A stretch of DNA of 64,000 nt from Alphaproteobacteria bacterium (GCA_033344895.1 JAWPMN010000001.1:2240001-2304000); one strand, 5' to 3'. Counted from the first letter of the stretch, positions 1 to 12,097 are shown. The notes: generated from the sequence alone by a model not told the origin. Numbers and translations are program-made.

Positions 1-182
1 TTTTAGAGATGCACCGGATCTGAGTTCGACTTCTGGGTTTTGCGTGGAGAAGTACCGGATCCGTGTCCGGTTCGGGCTTAGGCTCGATCTCGGGTTTTGG
101 TCGGTGCGGTCTCTCGCAAGACGTCTTGGAAATGGTACCCGCTTTTGTATGGGGTTTACCCTCATGCGGGGGCGGGATGGAA
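1..182 (+). other. rRNA spacer, 3' part
   Basis: Sequence upstream of the 23S gene, taken to be the end of the 16S-23S internal transcribed spacer because 23S begins just after it. No tRNA gene is visible in this part; if tRNA-Ile and tRNA-Ala are present they lie upstream of the window. The short open frames here are fortuitous. Confidence 0.75.
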
Positions 183-2912
<2,730 letters not shown>

Positions 2913-3085
2913 TCTCCCCTTCGCATGACGGTAAATCCCAAACAGGATCTACCCGAACGCTTAGGCGAGTGGGCACCAAATCAAAATAGACAATCTCGCG
3001 AGAGACGCCGTCCAATCCAATGGATCCGGCCATCACGCAAAACACTCAAAAACGCTTCAATACTTCCTCTTGGTTCCCATCGACG

Positions 3086-3202
3086 ACTTGGTGGCCATAG
3101 CGGAGGGCCCAGCACCCGATCCCATCCCGAACTCGGCCGTGAAACCCTCCTGCGCCAATGGTACTTCGGCTTAAGCCGCGGGAGAGTAGGTCGCCGCCAA
3201 GT
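3086..3202 (+). rRNA. rrf: 5S ribosomal RNA
   Basis: Terminal helix acttggtggc at 3086 pairs with gccgccaagt ending at 3202, and the internal blocks cccgatcccatcccgaactc and ggtacttcggctt are standard 5S. Length is about 117 nt. It follows 23S by about 170 nt and precedes the initiator tRNA, the normal alphaproteobacterial order. Confidence 0.96.
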
Positions 3203-3244
3203 CTTCCATGGGAACCAACACCATGATCCAATACCCAACCCCAA

Positions 3245-3321
<77 letters not shown>

Positions 3322-3329
3322 GCAATATC

Positions 3330-3364
3330 AACGCCTTAGCCAGAAACGGCTAAGGCGTTTTTGC
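3330..3364 (+). terminator. Rho-independent terminator after tRNA-fMet
   Basis: A 12-bp stem (aacgccttagcc / ggctaaggcgtt) with a six-base loop, followed by a T run. It lies inside the element, so the element appears to supply the terminator now used by the rRNA operon. The original one is probably at 40417-40452. Confidence 0.9.
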
Positions 3365-3368
3365 GTTT

Positions 3369-3389
3369 CAGGCACACTTTGGGCACACT
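3369..3389 (+). promoter_or_regulatory. Left integrase arm-type repeats
   Basis: Two tandem copies of the ggcacact motif (3371-3378, 3382-3389) spaced 11 bp. The same motif is found at the other end of the element (40223-40270). Spacing of about one helical turn, in the same orientation beside the core, fits arm-binding sites for the tyrosine integrase. Confidence 0.65.
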
Positions 3390-3467
3390 CGTCTCCAATA
3401 TGTTTCAACAAATTCGGAGGCGCGTGGGTTACGCCCGCGCCCTGTTGAGCCCAAAGTCTATATCGAA

Positions 3468-4676
3468 ATGAAACGACACACATTCACACGTCAGGAGCTC
3501 TACGATCTCATCTGGTCGGAGCCGATGAAGACCCTGGCCGGCCAATTCGAGCTTTCGGATGTCGGACTGGCCAAGGCCTGCAAGAAAGCAAACATTCCCC
3601 GCCCGCCGCGTGGTTATTGGGCCAAGCTCGCCGCCGGCAAGAAGGTCACGCAGACGCCGCTGCCGGCGCGCGGCCCAGGCATGTCGAATGCGATCGAGGT
3701 CGGCGGCAGCCGCTACAGCTACTACCGGTCCTACTCCGAAGAGGAAGTCCTTGCCTTTGAGCCCGTACCGCCCGTGTTCGAGGATAACCTGGAGGACGTG
3801 ACCGCGCAGGTACGGGCCAACCTTCCCAACGTCACGGTCCCGAAGTTTCCGGAGCGAGCGCACCGGCTGATTCGGCGGTTGCTGGACGCCGACGAAGAAC
3901 GGCGGCAGAAGCAGCTCGCATCGCGCTTTCCGTCGAGCTGGGATGCGCCCCTGTTCGATGACCCGTTCGAGAAGCGCCGGCTCCGCGTCCTCAACGCCAT
4001 CTTCACGGCCTTGGAGAGGGCTGGCATGCGGCCTTCGTTTCAGGGCAAGGACGCGCGTGACCTCGACGTTATGATCAACGACACCCGCGTTCATTTCACG
4101 TTGGACGCCACCAGTCAGAAGCCGGACCCCTACAGACGCACAGGCATCGAGACCCGAGGCTCTTCGACCAAGCTGCGGTTCGCAATTTCAACCGGCGGGC
4201 CGTCCTCGGGCGTGGATCAGACGTGGGAGGATACCGACAAGGCGAAACTCGAAACACACCTGACGGACATCGTTGCCGAGCTGATCATCGCCGGCGAGCG
4301 GCATTATCGGGAAGGGCGACAGCGGCACTACGAGTGGATGGTCGAGCGCAAGATCAGGCTGATCGAAGAGATACGCAAGCGAAGGGAAGAGGCCGAGCGC
4401 AAAGAGCGGGAGCGCCTTGCGGCACTGGAGCAGGCCCGCATTGACAGGCTAATGCGGGACGCCGCCAATTTCCGGATGGCGGCGGATATTCGTACCTACG
4501 TGAGGGATATTGCGGCGCAAGTCGCTTCGGGCGACGTGAGCGTGTCACAGGACGACCTGGACACCTGGAGCGCTTGGGCGCTCGCCCAAGCGGAGCGCAT
4601 CGATCCTGCGCGCTCCGGTCGATTTCTCGATGCTATGAGAGACGAGGAGCCGCAGGACGATGCGGGTGAGGAATAG
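3468..4676 (+). CDS. Hypothetical protein with N-terminal HTH-like region and C-terminal coiled coil
   Basis: 402 aa, function unknown. The first 55 residues (RQELYDLIW, then a helix pattern with DVGLAKACKKANIP and PRGYWAKL) look like a small DNA-binding fold, a conserved-looking start I associate with uncharacterised mobile-element proteins. Residues about 280-330 are very rich in R/E/K and heptad-like (RKRREEAERKERERL), a probable coiled coil. The tail is acidic. It is the first gene inside the left end of the element and has no co-directional partner immediately downstream. I infer a DNA-associated accessory protein, with no evidence for a particular activity. Confidence 0.8.
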   Translation: MKRHTFTRQELYDLIWSEPMKTLAGQFELSDVGLAKACKKANIPRPPRGYWAKLAAGKKVTQTPLPARGPGMSNAIEVGGSRYSYYRSYSEEEVLAFEPVPPVFEDNLEDVTAQVRANLPNVTVPKFPERAHRLIRRLLDADEERRQKQLASRFPSSWDAPLFDDPFEKRRLRVLNAIFTALERAGMRPSFQGKDARDLDVMINDTRVHFTLDATSQKPDPYRRTGIETRGSSTKLRFAISTGGPSSGVDQTWEDTDKAKLETHLTDIVAELIIAGERHYREGRQRHYEWMVERKIRLIEEIRKRREEAERKERERLAALEQARIDRLMRDAANFRMAADIRTYVRDIAAQVASGDVSVSQDDLDTWSAWALAQAERIDPARSGRFLDAMRDEEPQDDAGEE

Positions 4677-4682
4677 CGGTCC

Positions 4683-4910
4683 TTATCCGCTTTCTTTGTT
4701 GCCGGAGCCTTTCAGCAGGAACCATACGGCCATCAGGAAATTGATGGCGACGACGAACCATCCGACGAAGTAGACCAGCGTCGGAATGGCAATCCCTACC
4801 GGATTGATAATCCAGACACCAAGACGTTTCTCGAAAAATACCAGCATGACGACCGCCAGAATCACGCCGGCCGTAAGATAGATGAAGGCTTGAGCTCTAT
4901 TCGGGGCCAT
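4683..4910 (-). CDS. Small two-helix membrane protein
   Basis: 75 aa with two hydrophobic segments: about residues 9-25 (FIYLTAGVILAVVMLVFF) and about 40-66 (PTLVYFVGWFVVAINFLMAVWFLL). I recognise no family. It lies downstream of the secreted-protein gene 4940-5365 on the same strand, 29 bp away, so the two probably form a small leftward operon. The 3' end faces the 3468-4676 gene convergently. Confidence 0.6.
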   Translation of the reverse strand: MAPNRAQAFIYLTAGVILAVVMLVFFEKRLGVWIINPVGIAIPTLVYFVGWFVVAINFLMAVWFLLKGSGNKESG

Positions 4911-4939
4911 TGGGTAATCTCTCCTTCAATCAGTAGCGC

Positions 4940-5365
4940 CTAGTAGGATGCGCGCACGACAACCGCGTCCTGGCAGTCGCCCTCGGGGACGTTCTCCAAC
5001 TTGCAGTCATGCCATCTTGAAACCCAAGGTTCCGGAAGTTTTGCGCATTCACCGCCATCGGGTAGGGCAATCGAATTCTTCTGCATTTTCTTTTCTTTGG
5101 GTGGCAGGTTTTCGGCGGAAATCACCGTATCGAAATAACCGCCGCCGTCGTCATCGGGCTTTGTCCAATTCATCGACACCACGAACTTTGTGAGCCGATT
5201 TTTCGTGTTGTTCTGGATCGTGTAATCGACGACGCAGGTACCCATCGCCGTTGGCGTGAGCTTCGTCAGTTCGATGAGGATCGCATCGTCGGATTCCGCC
5301 TCGCAGGCGGACGCGGTGAGCAGCAACGCGGAAAGAGCCAGTGCTCGGGCAGGGGTGAGGTTCAT
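4940..5365 (-). CDS. Putative lipoprotein
   Basis: 141 aa. The N-terminus has a hydrophobic signal ending in LTASAC, a good lipobox with Cys about 21, so a lipid-anchored envelope protein is likely. The mature part has four further cysteines (GTCVVDY, GECAKL, HDCKLE, GDCQDA), suggesting disulfides in the periplasm. I recognise no family. It probably forms an operon with the small membrane protein 4683-4910. Confidence 0.65.
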   Translation of the reverse strand: MNLTPARALALSALLLTASACEAESDDAILIELTKLTPTAMGTCVVDYTIQNNTKNRLTKFVVSMNWTKPDDDGGGYFDTVISAENLPPKEKKMQKNSIALPDGGECAKLPEPWVSRWHDCKLENVPEGDCQDAVVVRASY

Positions 5366-5556
5366 GGGACAGTCTCCAGACAGGTGAAATCAGACGGTTG
5401 CGTGACCGACGTGTCACCTTCCGGCCACACTGGGTCCCGCGAAAGGAGTGACAGTATGCCCATTACTGTCACCGGGCCGTCTGCCGCCGTGTTACGATTC
5501 CGCATGTGGAATCAACAAGTTGTGGAGGGTGGGCCTTCAACAGCGGAAGACTATCA

Positions 5557-6132
5557 ATGTCATGGAGCCTGTACGACGAGGCGGGACACCGGAAATACCT
5601 CACCGATGCCGAACGTCAGGCGTTCATGCGCGCGGCGAAGCGCTGCGATCCGGACGTGTTCACCTTCTGCTGGGTGCTGAAGGAAACCGGAGGACGGTTG
5701 TCGGAAGCCTTGGCACTCACCATTGACCGCATCGACTTTGAGGCCGGCGTTATCATCTTCTGGACGCTTAAGAAGCGGACGAATGGCAGTCACCGCGCAG
5801 TGCCGGTCTCACGCCAACTCCTGGACGAGCTGGAAAAGGTGCACGCCGTACACGGACGCCAGCGAAAGCGTGAAAAGACGCTCCTATGGCCGTGGTGCCG
5901 AATGACAGGTTATCGGCGCGTAAAGGAAGTCATGGAGCAAGCTGGCATCGAAGGCCCACATGCAACGCCGAAAGGGTTGCGGCACGGCTTCGGTGTCGCT
6001 GCTCTCGAACGCGGCGTGCCGCTCAACATGCTTCAGAAATGGCTGGGCCACGCGGACATGGCAACGACCGCCATTTATGGAAATGCGGTCGGCGTCGAAG
6101 AGCGCCACATCGCAGAACGGCTTTGGGATTAA
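5557..6132 (+). CDS. Short tyrosine recombinase (catalytic domain only)
   Basis: About 191 aa from ATG 5557 (MSWSLYDEAG); an upstream start at 5506 is possible. The sequence is essentially a bare phage-integrase catalytic domain: R in GGRLSEAL, the HxxR-like box GLRHGFG, and LGHADMATTAIYG with the nucleophile Tyr. It lacks the N-terminal arm- and core-binding domains of the two full-length integrases in this element (22232 and 39074). Similar short integrases lie near ardC on broad-host-range plasmids, as I recall. The role here is uncertain: multimer resolution or an older insertion event. It is not beside either end of the element. Confidence 0.85.
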   Translation: MSWSLYDEAGHRKYLTDAERQAFMRAAKRCDPDVFTFCWVLKETGGRLSEALALTIDRIDFEAGVIIFWTLKKRTNGSHRAVPVSRQLLDELEKVHAVHGRQRKREKTLLWPWCRMTGYRRVKEVMEQAGIEGPHATPKGLRHGFGVAALERGVPLNMLQKWLGHADMATTAIYGNAVGVEERHIAERLWD

Positions 6133-6561
6133 AGGCTTTCGGGCGCTACAACCGTAGGGTTGACCGCTGTTACAGTAATGGGCAGTTTGTCACAGCCGGA
6201 AAACAAAAGCAAAATCAAGTCTCTATCATCGAGCGCTGATCGAGCGATCGGCGTGCTTCCGGATATGTTCGATGTCTGGGCGGGGCGAGGGTGCCTCTAG
6301 CCTTCTTGCATCGCCGCTGACCCAACGAGGCCTTTCTCTTCTCGGCTGTCCTGGCAGGTGCCACGCCGGCCACAACGTGCGCCTGCCGGTTTTGTTCCCC
6401 GGCCTGCGGCCTCCTCGCGCAACAAAAAAACCGTCTGTCTTACGTCCTCCGCTTCTCGCTTCGGCCCCTGATGGGTGTGGCCGTCGTGCTTGCCCCTGCC
6501 TCTTCGGCAGCCGGAAAGGCCGCGATGGGCGCGGCTTTGAAAGCCAAGAAGGAGAGGCACC
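6133..6561 (+). promoter_or_regulatory. Long GC-rich leader upstream of ardC
   Basis: 429 bp with no convincing gene. From about 6385 it contains a small hairpin (ggcctgcggcc), an A run, and blocks (cctcgcg, gtcctccg, then gaaaggccgcga before the RBS) that recur in order upstream of the DUF736 gene at 14317. A shared, conserved leader before leading-region genes suggests a common expression signal. By analogy with single-stranded (Frpo/ssi-type) promoters it could act during conjugative entry; that is inference. Confidence 0.5.
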
Positions 6562-7476
6562 ATGACTTCGCCCCGCAAGAACCGCATCGACATCCATCAA
6601 CACATCACCGACCGCATCATCGCCGCCATCGAGGACGGCGCCGGCGACTTCCAGATGCCCTGGCACCGCGCCGGTGTGGCACACACCCGACCGACCAACA
6701 TCGAGTCCGGCAAGGCCTACCGTGGCGTCAACGTTCTGGCCCTTTGGGTCGCGGCCGAGATGAACAACTTCGCCACCGGCCTCTGGGGCACCTACCGCCA
6801 ATGGCAGATCAAAGGCGCTCAGGTCCGCAAGGGCGAGAAAGCCTCCATGGTCGTCTTCTACAAGGAGATCGACGTGGACGAGCAGAATCCGGAAACCGGC
6901 GAGACCGAATCCGGCACCCGGCTCTTCGCCCGCGCGAGCTGTGTCTTCAACGCCGACCAGGTGGACGGCTATCAGCTTCCCGAGCCGGAGATCACCGACC
7001 CTGCCGTTGCCATTGCCGAGGCCGAGTCCTTCGTGGCCAATACCAAGGCCATCGTTCGGCACGGAGGCACGCGGGCGTTCTACAGCCCGTCCGAGGACGC
7101 CATTCAGGTGCCGCCCCGCGACATCTTCATCGGCACCGAGACCAGCTCACCCACCGAGGCCTACTACGGCGTGCTCTTTCACGAGCTGACCCACTGGACG
7201 GGGCACAAGCGCCGCTGCGATCGCCAGTTCGGCAAGCGCTTCGGTGACGAGGCCTACGCGATGGAAGAGCTTGTCGCCGAGCTGGGGGCAGCGTTCCTGT
7301 CCGCCGACATCGGGATTACGCCGGAGCCCCGGCTGGACCATGCCGCCTATATCGAGCATTGGCTCAACGTCATGAAGGCCGACAAGAAGGCCATCTTCAC
7401 CGCCGCGTCACAGGCGGCCAAGGCCACCGACTTCCTGGCCAACCTCCAGCCGGTTGAAACCGAGGCCGCCGCTTAG
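6562..7476 (+). CDS. ardC: ArdC-like antirestriction protein (ssDNA-binding plus zincin domain)
   Basis: 304 aa. The N-terminal part (RKNRIDIHQHITDRIIAAIEDG, PWHRAG, NVLALW) matches the ArdC ssDNA-binding domain (DUF1738). The C-terminal part carries a zincin motif HELTH at about residue 207, in FHELTHWTGHKRR, followed by EELVAELGAAFL. ArdC proteins protect incoming ssDNA from host restriction during conjugation; the family is established, the role here is inferred. A strong RBS (aaggagag) precedes the ATG. It probably belongs to the leading region entering with the relaxase, together with the DUF2958 and DUF736 genes downstream. The terminator stem begins inside its last codons. Confidence 0.92.
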   Translation: MTSPRKNRIDIHQHITDRIIAAIEDGAGDFQMPWHRAGVAHTRPTNIESGKAYRGVNVLALWVAAEMNNFATGLWGTYRQWQIKGAQVRKGEKASMVVFYKEIDVDEQNPETGETESGTRLFARASCVFNADQVDGYQLPEPEITDPAVAIAEAESFVANTKAIVRHGGTRAFYSPSEDAIQVPPRDIFIGTETSSPTEAYYGVLFHELTHWTGHKRRCDRQFGKRFGDEAYAMEELVAELGAAFLSADIGITPEPRLDHAAYIEHWLNVMKADKKAIFTAASQAAKATDFLANLQPVETEAAA

Positions 7477-7490
7477 GCGGCCTCTTTTCC
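7462..7490 (+). terminator. Terminator overlapping the ardC stop
   Basis: Nine-bp stem gaggccgcc / ggcggcctc with a five-base loop spanning the stop codon, then ttttcc. It separates ardC from the Gabija operon. Confidence 0.8.
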
Positions 7491-7663
7491 TGTGACTAGG
7501 TTTGACACCCTTCCTTGCAGCCTTTCGGAATACATTCGCTGTTATTCGACTGTGTATTTTTTCGCTACTTGCGGTAGAGTGAAGGTAGAGCGCCGCTGGC
7601 CAGGAATTGCCATAAGTGAGCCGCAAATAAATGGAGAGACAATGAAATAGGGGGGCAGGGAGG

Positions 7664-9526
7664 ATGCAGGTCAGCCGCCTGAAACTAAGTAATTTCCGGG
7701 GAATCAAGGCCGCTGAACTCGACTTCGACGGACATACCCTGTTCGTCGGGGGTAATAACATCGGCAAGTCGACAGTATGTGAAGCCCTGGAGCTTGCGCT
7801 CGGCCCCGACCGTCAAAGCCGGTTTCCGGTCGTCGAAGAATTCGACTTCTACAACGCGGCCTATCTCGACGAAAACGAAGAGCCTGTAGAAATTCGTATC
7901 GAGGTTCTTCTGACGGACGTGACGCCGACAGTCCAGAAGGCATGCGCGAACTACCTTGAGCGCTGGAACCCGGCGACGAGGACAATTCTGGGCCAAGGTG
8001 AACTGGACAAAGTCGACGGGGCCGGTCTCGTCTGGTGCCTGCGCCTCCTGACCATCGCCCGGTACAATAAGGAAGAAGATGAGTTCGAGGCAGCAACGCA
8101 TTACGCGAAAGCCTACGATCCCGAAGACGAGGACGACAGTCGCGTCCCTCGAATCATCAAGCGTTCCTTCGGTTTCCTCTACCTCCGCGCTCTCCGTACC
8201 GGATCGCGAGCGCTCAGTTTGGAACGTGGTTCGCTCCTTGATGTGATCCTTCGCATCCAGAGCCTTCAGACAGGTATCTGGGAACATGTCCGCCGCCGTC
8301 TCGAAACACTGGACCCGCCGATCGAGGAGGGGGCGGCAAAGCTAACGCCAGTGCTCCAAACCATCGAAGCGCGCCTCGCCGAATATATCTCCATCGCCAA
8401 CCCCGGATCGGCGACCCGATTGTTCGTGTCGCAGCTCACGCGGGAGCACCTCCGCAAGACATTGAGCTTTTTCATCTCTGTCACTGAAGACCAGAAGCCA
8501 GTGCCTTTTCAGGATGTCGGCACAGGAACGCTTAACACGCTGGTGCTGGCACTTCTTAGCTTCATCGCCGAGCTCAAAGAAGAGAATGTGATTTTTGCGA
8601 TGGAGGAGCCGGAGATTGCGCTTGCGCCCCACACCCAGCGGCGGATTGCGACGTACCTGCTGACAAAGACGACCCAGTGCTTCGTCACGTCACATTCGCC
8701 GTATGTCATCGAGACCTTCGATCCCGACCGCATCCTTATCTTGCGCCGCGACAATGCTGCGACCGTCACGGGCAAGCGCGTCACACTTGGCGCGGATGTG
8801 AAAGCCAAGACCTACCGTCGCTACATCCGTCGTGGCTTTGCTGAAGCCATGCTGGGGCGCGGTGTCATCGTTGCCGAGGGCATGACGGAGCAGTTCGCTC
8901 TTCAGGCGGTTGCCGAAAAGCTCGAAGCCGGAGACGAAAACCGTTACCCACTCGATCTCTCCGGCGTCACCATCATCACCACCGACGGCGATGGCAGCAT
9001 CGCGGAATTCGGTCGTTTCTTCGTCTCCCTGGACCTGCCGACCTTTGCCTTCTTCGACAATAAGGTTCGACCACAGAAAGAGAAGGACGCTTTGGAACAG
9101 GCCGGCTTCCAGATCATCAACGAGACCGCTTACGCCGGCATGGAAGACCTGCTTGCCGCCGAGGTGCCACCCGACCATCAATGGGCGTATCTCGAACATG
9201 TGCGGAACGCAGGTATCGCACCCAAAATCCTTCTTCCGGCCGCGCGACCAGAGGACGACAAGGTCCGGGATTTCACGCGCCAGGTGCTGAAGGACGGCAA
9301 GGGTTGGGGACGCGCCGCCGATTTGATCGAGCGCTGCGCCGTCAACGAGCTTCCGCCGAGCATTGTCGGGTTTCTCGACCAAATCTATGCGCTGTTTCCG
9401 CGCCCACAGGTGCCAGATATCGGCGCATCGGATGACGGAGTGGCGGACGAAGGGGTGGAAGTTGCAGCCGCCGACGCGGCTATCCCCGCCGCTCCAGCTG
9501 AGGCTGCGCCCGAGGCGGATGCATGA
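7664..9526 (+). CDS. gajA: Gabija GajA: OLD-family ATPase-Toprim endonuclease
   Basis: 620 aa. N-terminal ABC/RecF-like ATPase: Walker A GGNNIGKST at residues 29-37 and a Walker B-like EEPEIAL at about 314. A Toprim nuclease domain follows: VIVAEGMTE at about 401-409 with the catalytic Glu, then TTDGDGS at about 440. In known Gabija, GajA is a nucleotide-sensing nicking endonuclease that assembles with GajB and degrades phage DNA when NTPs fall. The last 40 residues are an acidic, Ala-rich tail not typical of the core fold, making this slightly longer than GajA proteins as I remember them. It overlaps gajB by four bases (ATGA), so the two are translationally coupled. The GAGG-ATG spacing supports the start. 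Confidence 0.93.
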   Translation: MQVSRLKLSNFRGIKAAELDFDGHTLFVGGNNIGKSTVCEALELALGPDRQSRFPVVEEFDFYNAAYLDENEEPVEIRIEVLLTDVTPTVQKACANYLERWNPATRTILGQGELDKVDGAGLVWCLRLLTIARYNKEEDEFEAATHYAKAYDPEDEDDSRVPRIIKRSFGFLYLRALRTGSRALSLERGSLLDVILRIQSLQTGIWEHVRRRLETLDPPIEEGAAKLTPVLQTIEARLAEYISIANPGSATRLFVSQLTREHLRKTLSFFISVTEDQKPVPFQDVGTGTLNTLVLALLSFIAELKEENVIFAMEEPEIALAPHTQRRIATYLLTKTTQCFVTSHSPYVIETFDPDRILILRRDNAATVTGKRVTLGADVKAKTYRRYIRRGFAEAMLGRGVIVAEGMTEQFALQAVAEKLEAGDENRYPLDLSGVTIITTDGDGSIAEFGRFFVSLDLPTFAFFDNKVRPQKEKDALEQAGFQIINETAYAGMEDLLAAEVPPDHQWAYLEHVRNAGIAPKILLPAARPEDDKVRDFTRQVLKDGKGWGRAADLIERCAVNELPPSIVGFLDQIYALFPRPQVPDIGASDDGVADEGVEVAAADAAIPAAPAEAAPEADA

Positions 9527-11259
9527 CTTTCGTTACCTGCCCTGACCGTGACCGTATTCTTGACGCCGATGGCCATGTCCTTGTTACGGGCGGGCCAGGT
9601 TGCGGGAAGACGACCGTTGCGCTCCGCAAGGCGTTGATGAGGATCGGCACAGGCCTGTTGCCGGGTCAGAAGGTATTGTTCCTGAGCTTCTCTCGTGCGG
9701 CGGTTGCGCGCATTGCGCAGGCCGCCCGAAAGGATCTGCCGAAAGAGTCTCGCCGGCATCTCGACATCCAGACCTTCCATTCTTTCTGTTGGCAGATTGT
9801 ACGGGGGCACGGTTATCTCCTTGGCGCCGTGTCCCCGGTTTGCTTGCTTCCTCCGCATGACGAACGGGCGTTACGCAACGGTGCCAAGGACGACGACCCG
9901 GCCTGGGATGCAGAGCGGGAGCGCCTGTTTCTAGAAGAGGGCCGTATCGCGTTCGACCTTTTCGCCCCAAAAGCACTTGCGCTGCTTCACGGAAGCGCCG
10001 CGCACAGGAAGCTGATCGCGGACCGGTATCCGCTGATTATCGTGGACGAAGCGCAGGACACCGGCACGGAGCAATGGGCCTGCATGGAAGCGCTCGCCGG
10101 TCTCACGCAGCTGGTTTGTCTCGCGGACCTCGAACAGCAGATTTATGACTTCAGACGGGATGTAAGTCCGGAGCGCCTTAAGCAGATCATGGCAGCTCTT
10201 GCGCCTTTAGAGGTAGACCTTGGCGTTCAGAACAATCGCAGCCCCGGCGCCGAGATCGTGAGGTTCGGGAATGATATCCTCGCGCAGACACCTCGTGGTT
10301 CCGCGTACAACGGCGTCAGCCAGTTGTCTTTCCGTCCGGATGCCGCTTTGCGTGACCGCGCCATTCGAGCCGCCGTTGGCATGCTTTGGAAAAAGATCAC
10401 CGACTCCACCGGCTCCCCGCCAGAGAGCATTGGCTACCTGACCAACTGGGGTAAAGGCGTGACGATCATTGCCCGCGCTCTCCAGGGCGGCGACGGCGTT
10501 CAAGAAATTCCTCACCGTGTTGTCATGGACGAAGCCGAGGTGCTCCTTGCCACGCGCGTCGTTGCGCTGTGTCTAGAACCAATTGAGGATGTGTGGGGGA
10601 CTCTGACCACCGGGCTTGAATTGATTGCCGAGCTGTATCGGGCGCGTGGAAACGCCAAGAAGGCTGACCAACTCACCCGAAATGCCGGCGATGCTCGGGA
10701 AGGGCGGGTGCGGGGGAATGCGAAGTGTCCGCCCTCACTGAAAAGTATTCTGGAGCATTTGAAGGCAAATCCGTTGAGTGGGAACCCCAGTCAGGACTGG
10801 CTCACGGTTCGACACTTGTTTGAGGCTAGTGGCACAGCCGAGCTTCAGTTTGTCGCGCGCCAAGTCATTTATCTGATGGGCTTCAATCGAGGACGCCGCA
10901 TCTCGGATGCCTTGGCACAGGTCTGGCAGCGGCGCGATTCATACGAGGGCGCACGCGCACTCATCGAAGCAGCGATCACTGAAGATCAAATCATGGGCAG
11001 CGATGGCGACCTGACCGGCATCAACGTCATGACCATGCACAAGTCAAAGGGCAAGGAGTTCGATGGCGTCATCATCCTGCACCTTGGGAACAGTATGTCG
11101 CCTTTGTCCCCTGACAACGAACCGGCACCGCACATGAAGAGCCGACGGTTGCTGAGGGTCGGGATTACCAGAGCAAAGAAACACGTTTTAATGCTAACCG
11201 ACGCGTACAGCCCTTCACCACTTCTTGCCGGACACAATCTCAATCGCGTCGTACCATAG
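9523..11259 (+). CDS. gajB: Gabija GajB: UvrD-like helicase/ATPase
   Basis: 578 aa superfamily 1 helicase: Walker A GGPGCGKTT at 23-31, motif Ia-like SFSRAAV, motif II IVDEAQD at about 173-179, and a C-terminal motif MTMHKSKGKEFD at about 503, followed by RVGITRAKKH (motif VI). GajB is activated by DNA termini made by GajA and hydrolyses (d)NTPs in known systems. The start overlaps the gajA stop, and a protease gene follows after 16 bp, giving a three-gene operon. It is longer than the roughly 500-aa GajB I remember; the difference may lie in the 2A/2B insertions. Confidence 0.93.
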   Translation: MTFVTCPDRDRILDADGHVLVTGGPGCGKTTVALRKALMRIGTGLLPGQKVLFLSFSRAAVARIAQAARKDLPKESRRHLDIQTFHSFCWQIVRGHGYLLGAVSPVCLLPPHDERALRNGAKDDDPAWDAERERLFLEEGRIAFDLFAPKALALLHGSAAHRKLIADRYPLIIVDEAQDTGTEQWACMEALAGLTQLVCLADLEQQIYDFRRDVSPERLKQIMAALAPLEVDLGVQNNRSPGAEIVRFGNDILAQTPRGSAYNGVSQLSFRPDAALRDRAIRAAVGMLWKKITDSTGSPPESIGYLTNWGKGVTIIARALQGGDGVQEIPHRVVMDEAEVLLATRVVALCLEPIEDVWGTLTTGLELIAELYRARGNAKKADQLTRNAGDAREGRVRGNAKCPPSLKSILEHLKANPLSGNPSQDWLTVRHLFEASGTAELQFVARQVIYLMGFNRGRRISDALAQVWQRRDSYEGARALIEAAITEDQIMGSDGDLTGINVMTMHKSKGKEFDGVIILHLGNSMSPLSPDNEPAPHMKSRRLLRVGITRAKKHVLMLTDAYSPSPLLAGHNLNRVVP

Positions 11260-11275
11260 GCGTTGGAAAGGCTAT

Positions 11276-12097
11276 ATGGCCGAATTCAAACCAATAAAAG
11301 ACATAAGCCGCGAGCGTATTTGTGAATTGGCGGATAATGCCGCTTCACTATTCCGGGATGGCGTAAGGCCGATTTATGCAAGTACGTTGCGAGGTTCGCC
11401 CGAACACATAGGCTCATGCATTGCGCTGAAGCAGGGTGACACGCCCTACCTGTTAACGGCAGCTCACGTCATCGACTGGAATGATGTGTCCAGCCTCTAT
11501 ATTGGCGATGGAGAGTTACATCAGCTTTCCATGGATTTTTACGCCACGATCAAGCCGGATGGTGATCGAGATGCAGATCATTTTGATTTTGCGATTGGGA
11601 AGCTTCCCGATAGCGATGTCGCCGCATTGGCGGGGACCAAGTTCATTAACGGCGAGAACATTGAGCGGAATATAGGCTATGTGCCAGGCCAGACCTATAC
11701 CTCTATTGGTTATCCAAACTCTAAGAACAAGAAGATAGATAATCAGAACCGAATTGCACCGGCCACGCTGTTTCACCATACCGGTGTCGCAAAGCAGGAC
11801 TCCGACCTTGTTCAGAAATTGGGCGTCTCTGGCATGGAGCACATACTCATCTCGCAGAACGCGAAATATTCCCTAGACGCGACCGGGCGGAAAGTTTCAT
11901 CCGTGAATCTAAGAGGCATGAGTGGCGGTGCGGTCATTGGCCTTGGAAATCTTGCCGATCCGAACGTCTTGGCCGGCCGCGTAAATCCAACTCCTTTGCT
12001 AGCGGGTGTCTTTATCGAATTTCATAGGGATCACAGTGCCATCGTCGCTACTAGGCTCGACGCAATTCTTAAGGCAAAGGGTTTGATGTTTCCCTGA
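11276..12097 (+). CDS. Trypsin-like serine protease, third gene of the Gabija operon
   Basis: 273 aa from ATG 11276, chosen because ggaaagg lies just upstream; the upstream in-frame start at 11225 lies inside gajB. A full chymotrypsin-fold triad is visible: His64 in LLTAAHVID, Asp104 in DFAIGKL, Ser216 in RGMSGGAV. There is no signal peptide, so a cytoplasmic protease is likely. It starts 16 bp after gajB on the same strand and ends before a GC-rich leader. Its base composition is more AT-rich than gajAB. The context suggests a defence accessory, such as an effector or maturation protease; the substrate is unknown. It could also be an unrelated gene that landed behind gajB. Confidence 0.85.
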   Translation: MAEFKPIKDISRERICELADNAASLFRDGVRPIYASTLRGSPEHIGSCIALKQGDTPYLLTAAHVIDWNDVSSLYIGDGELHQLSMDFYATIKPDGDRDADHFDFAIGKLPDSDVAALAGTKFINGENIERNIGYVPGQTYTSIGYPNSKNKKIDNQNRIAPATLFHHTGVAKQDSDLVQKLGVSGMEHILISQNAKYSLDATGRKVSSVNLRGMSGGAVIGLGNLADPNVLAGRVNPTPLLAGVFIEFHRDHSAIVATRLDAILKAKGLMFP

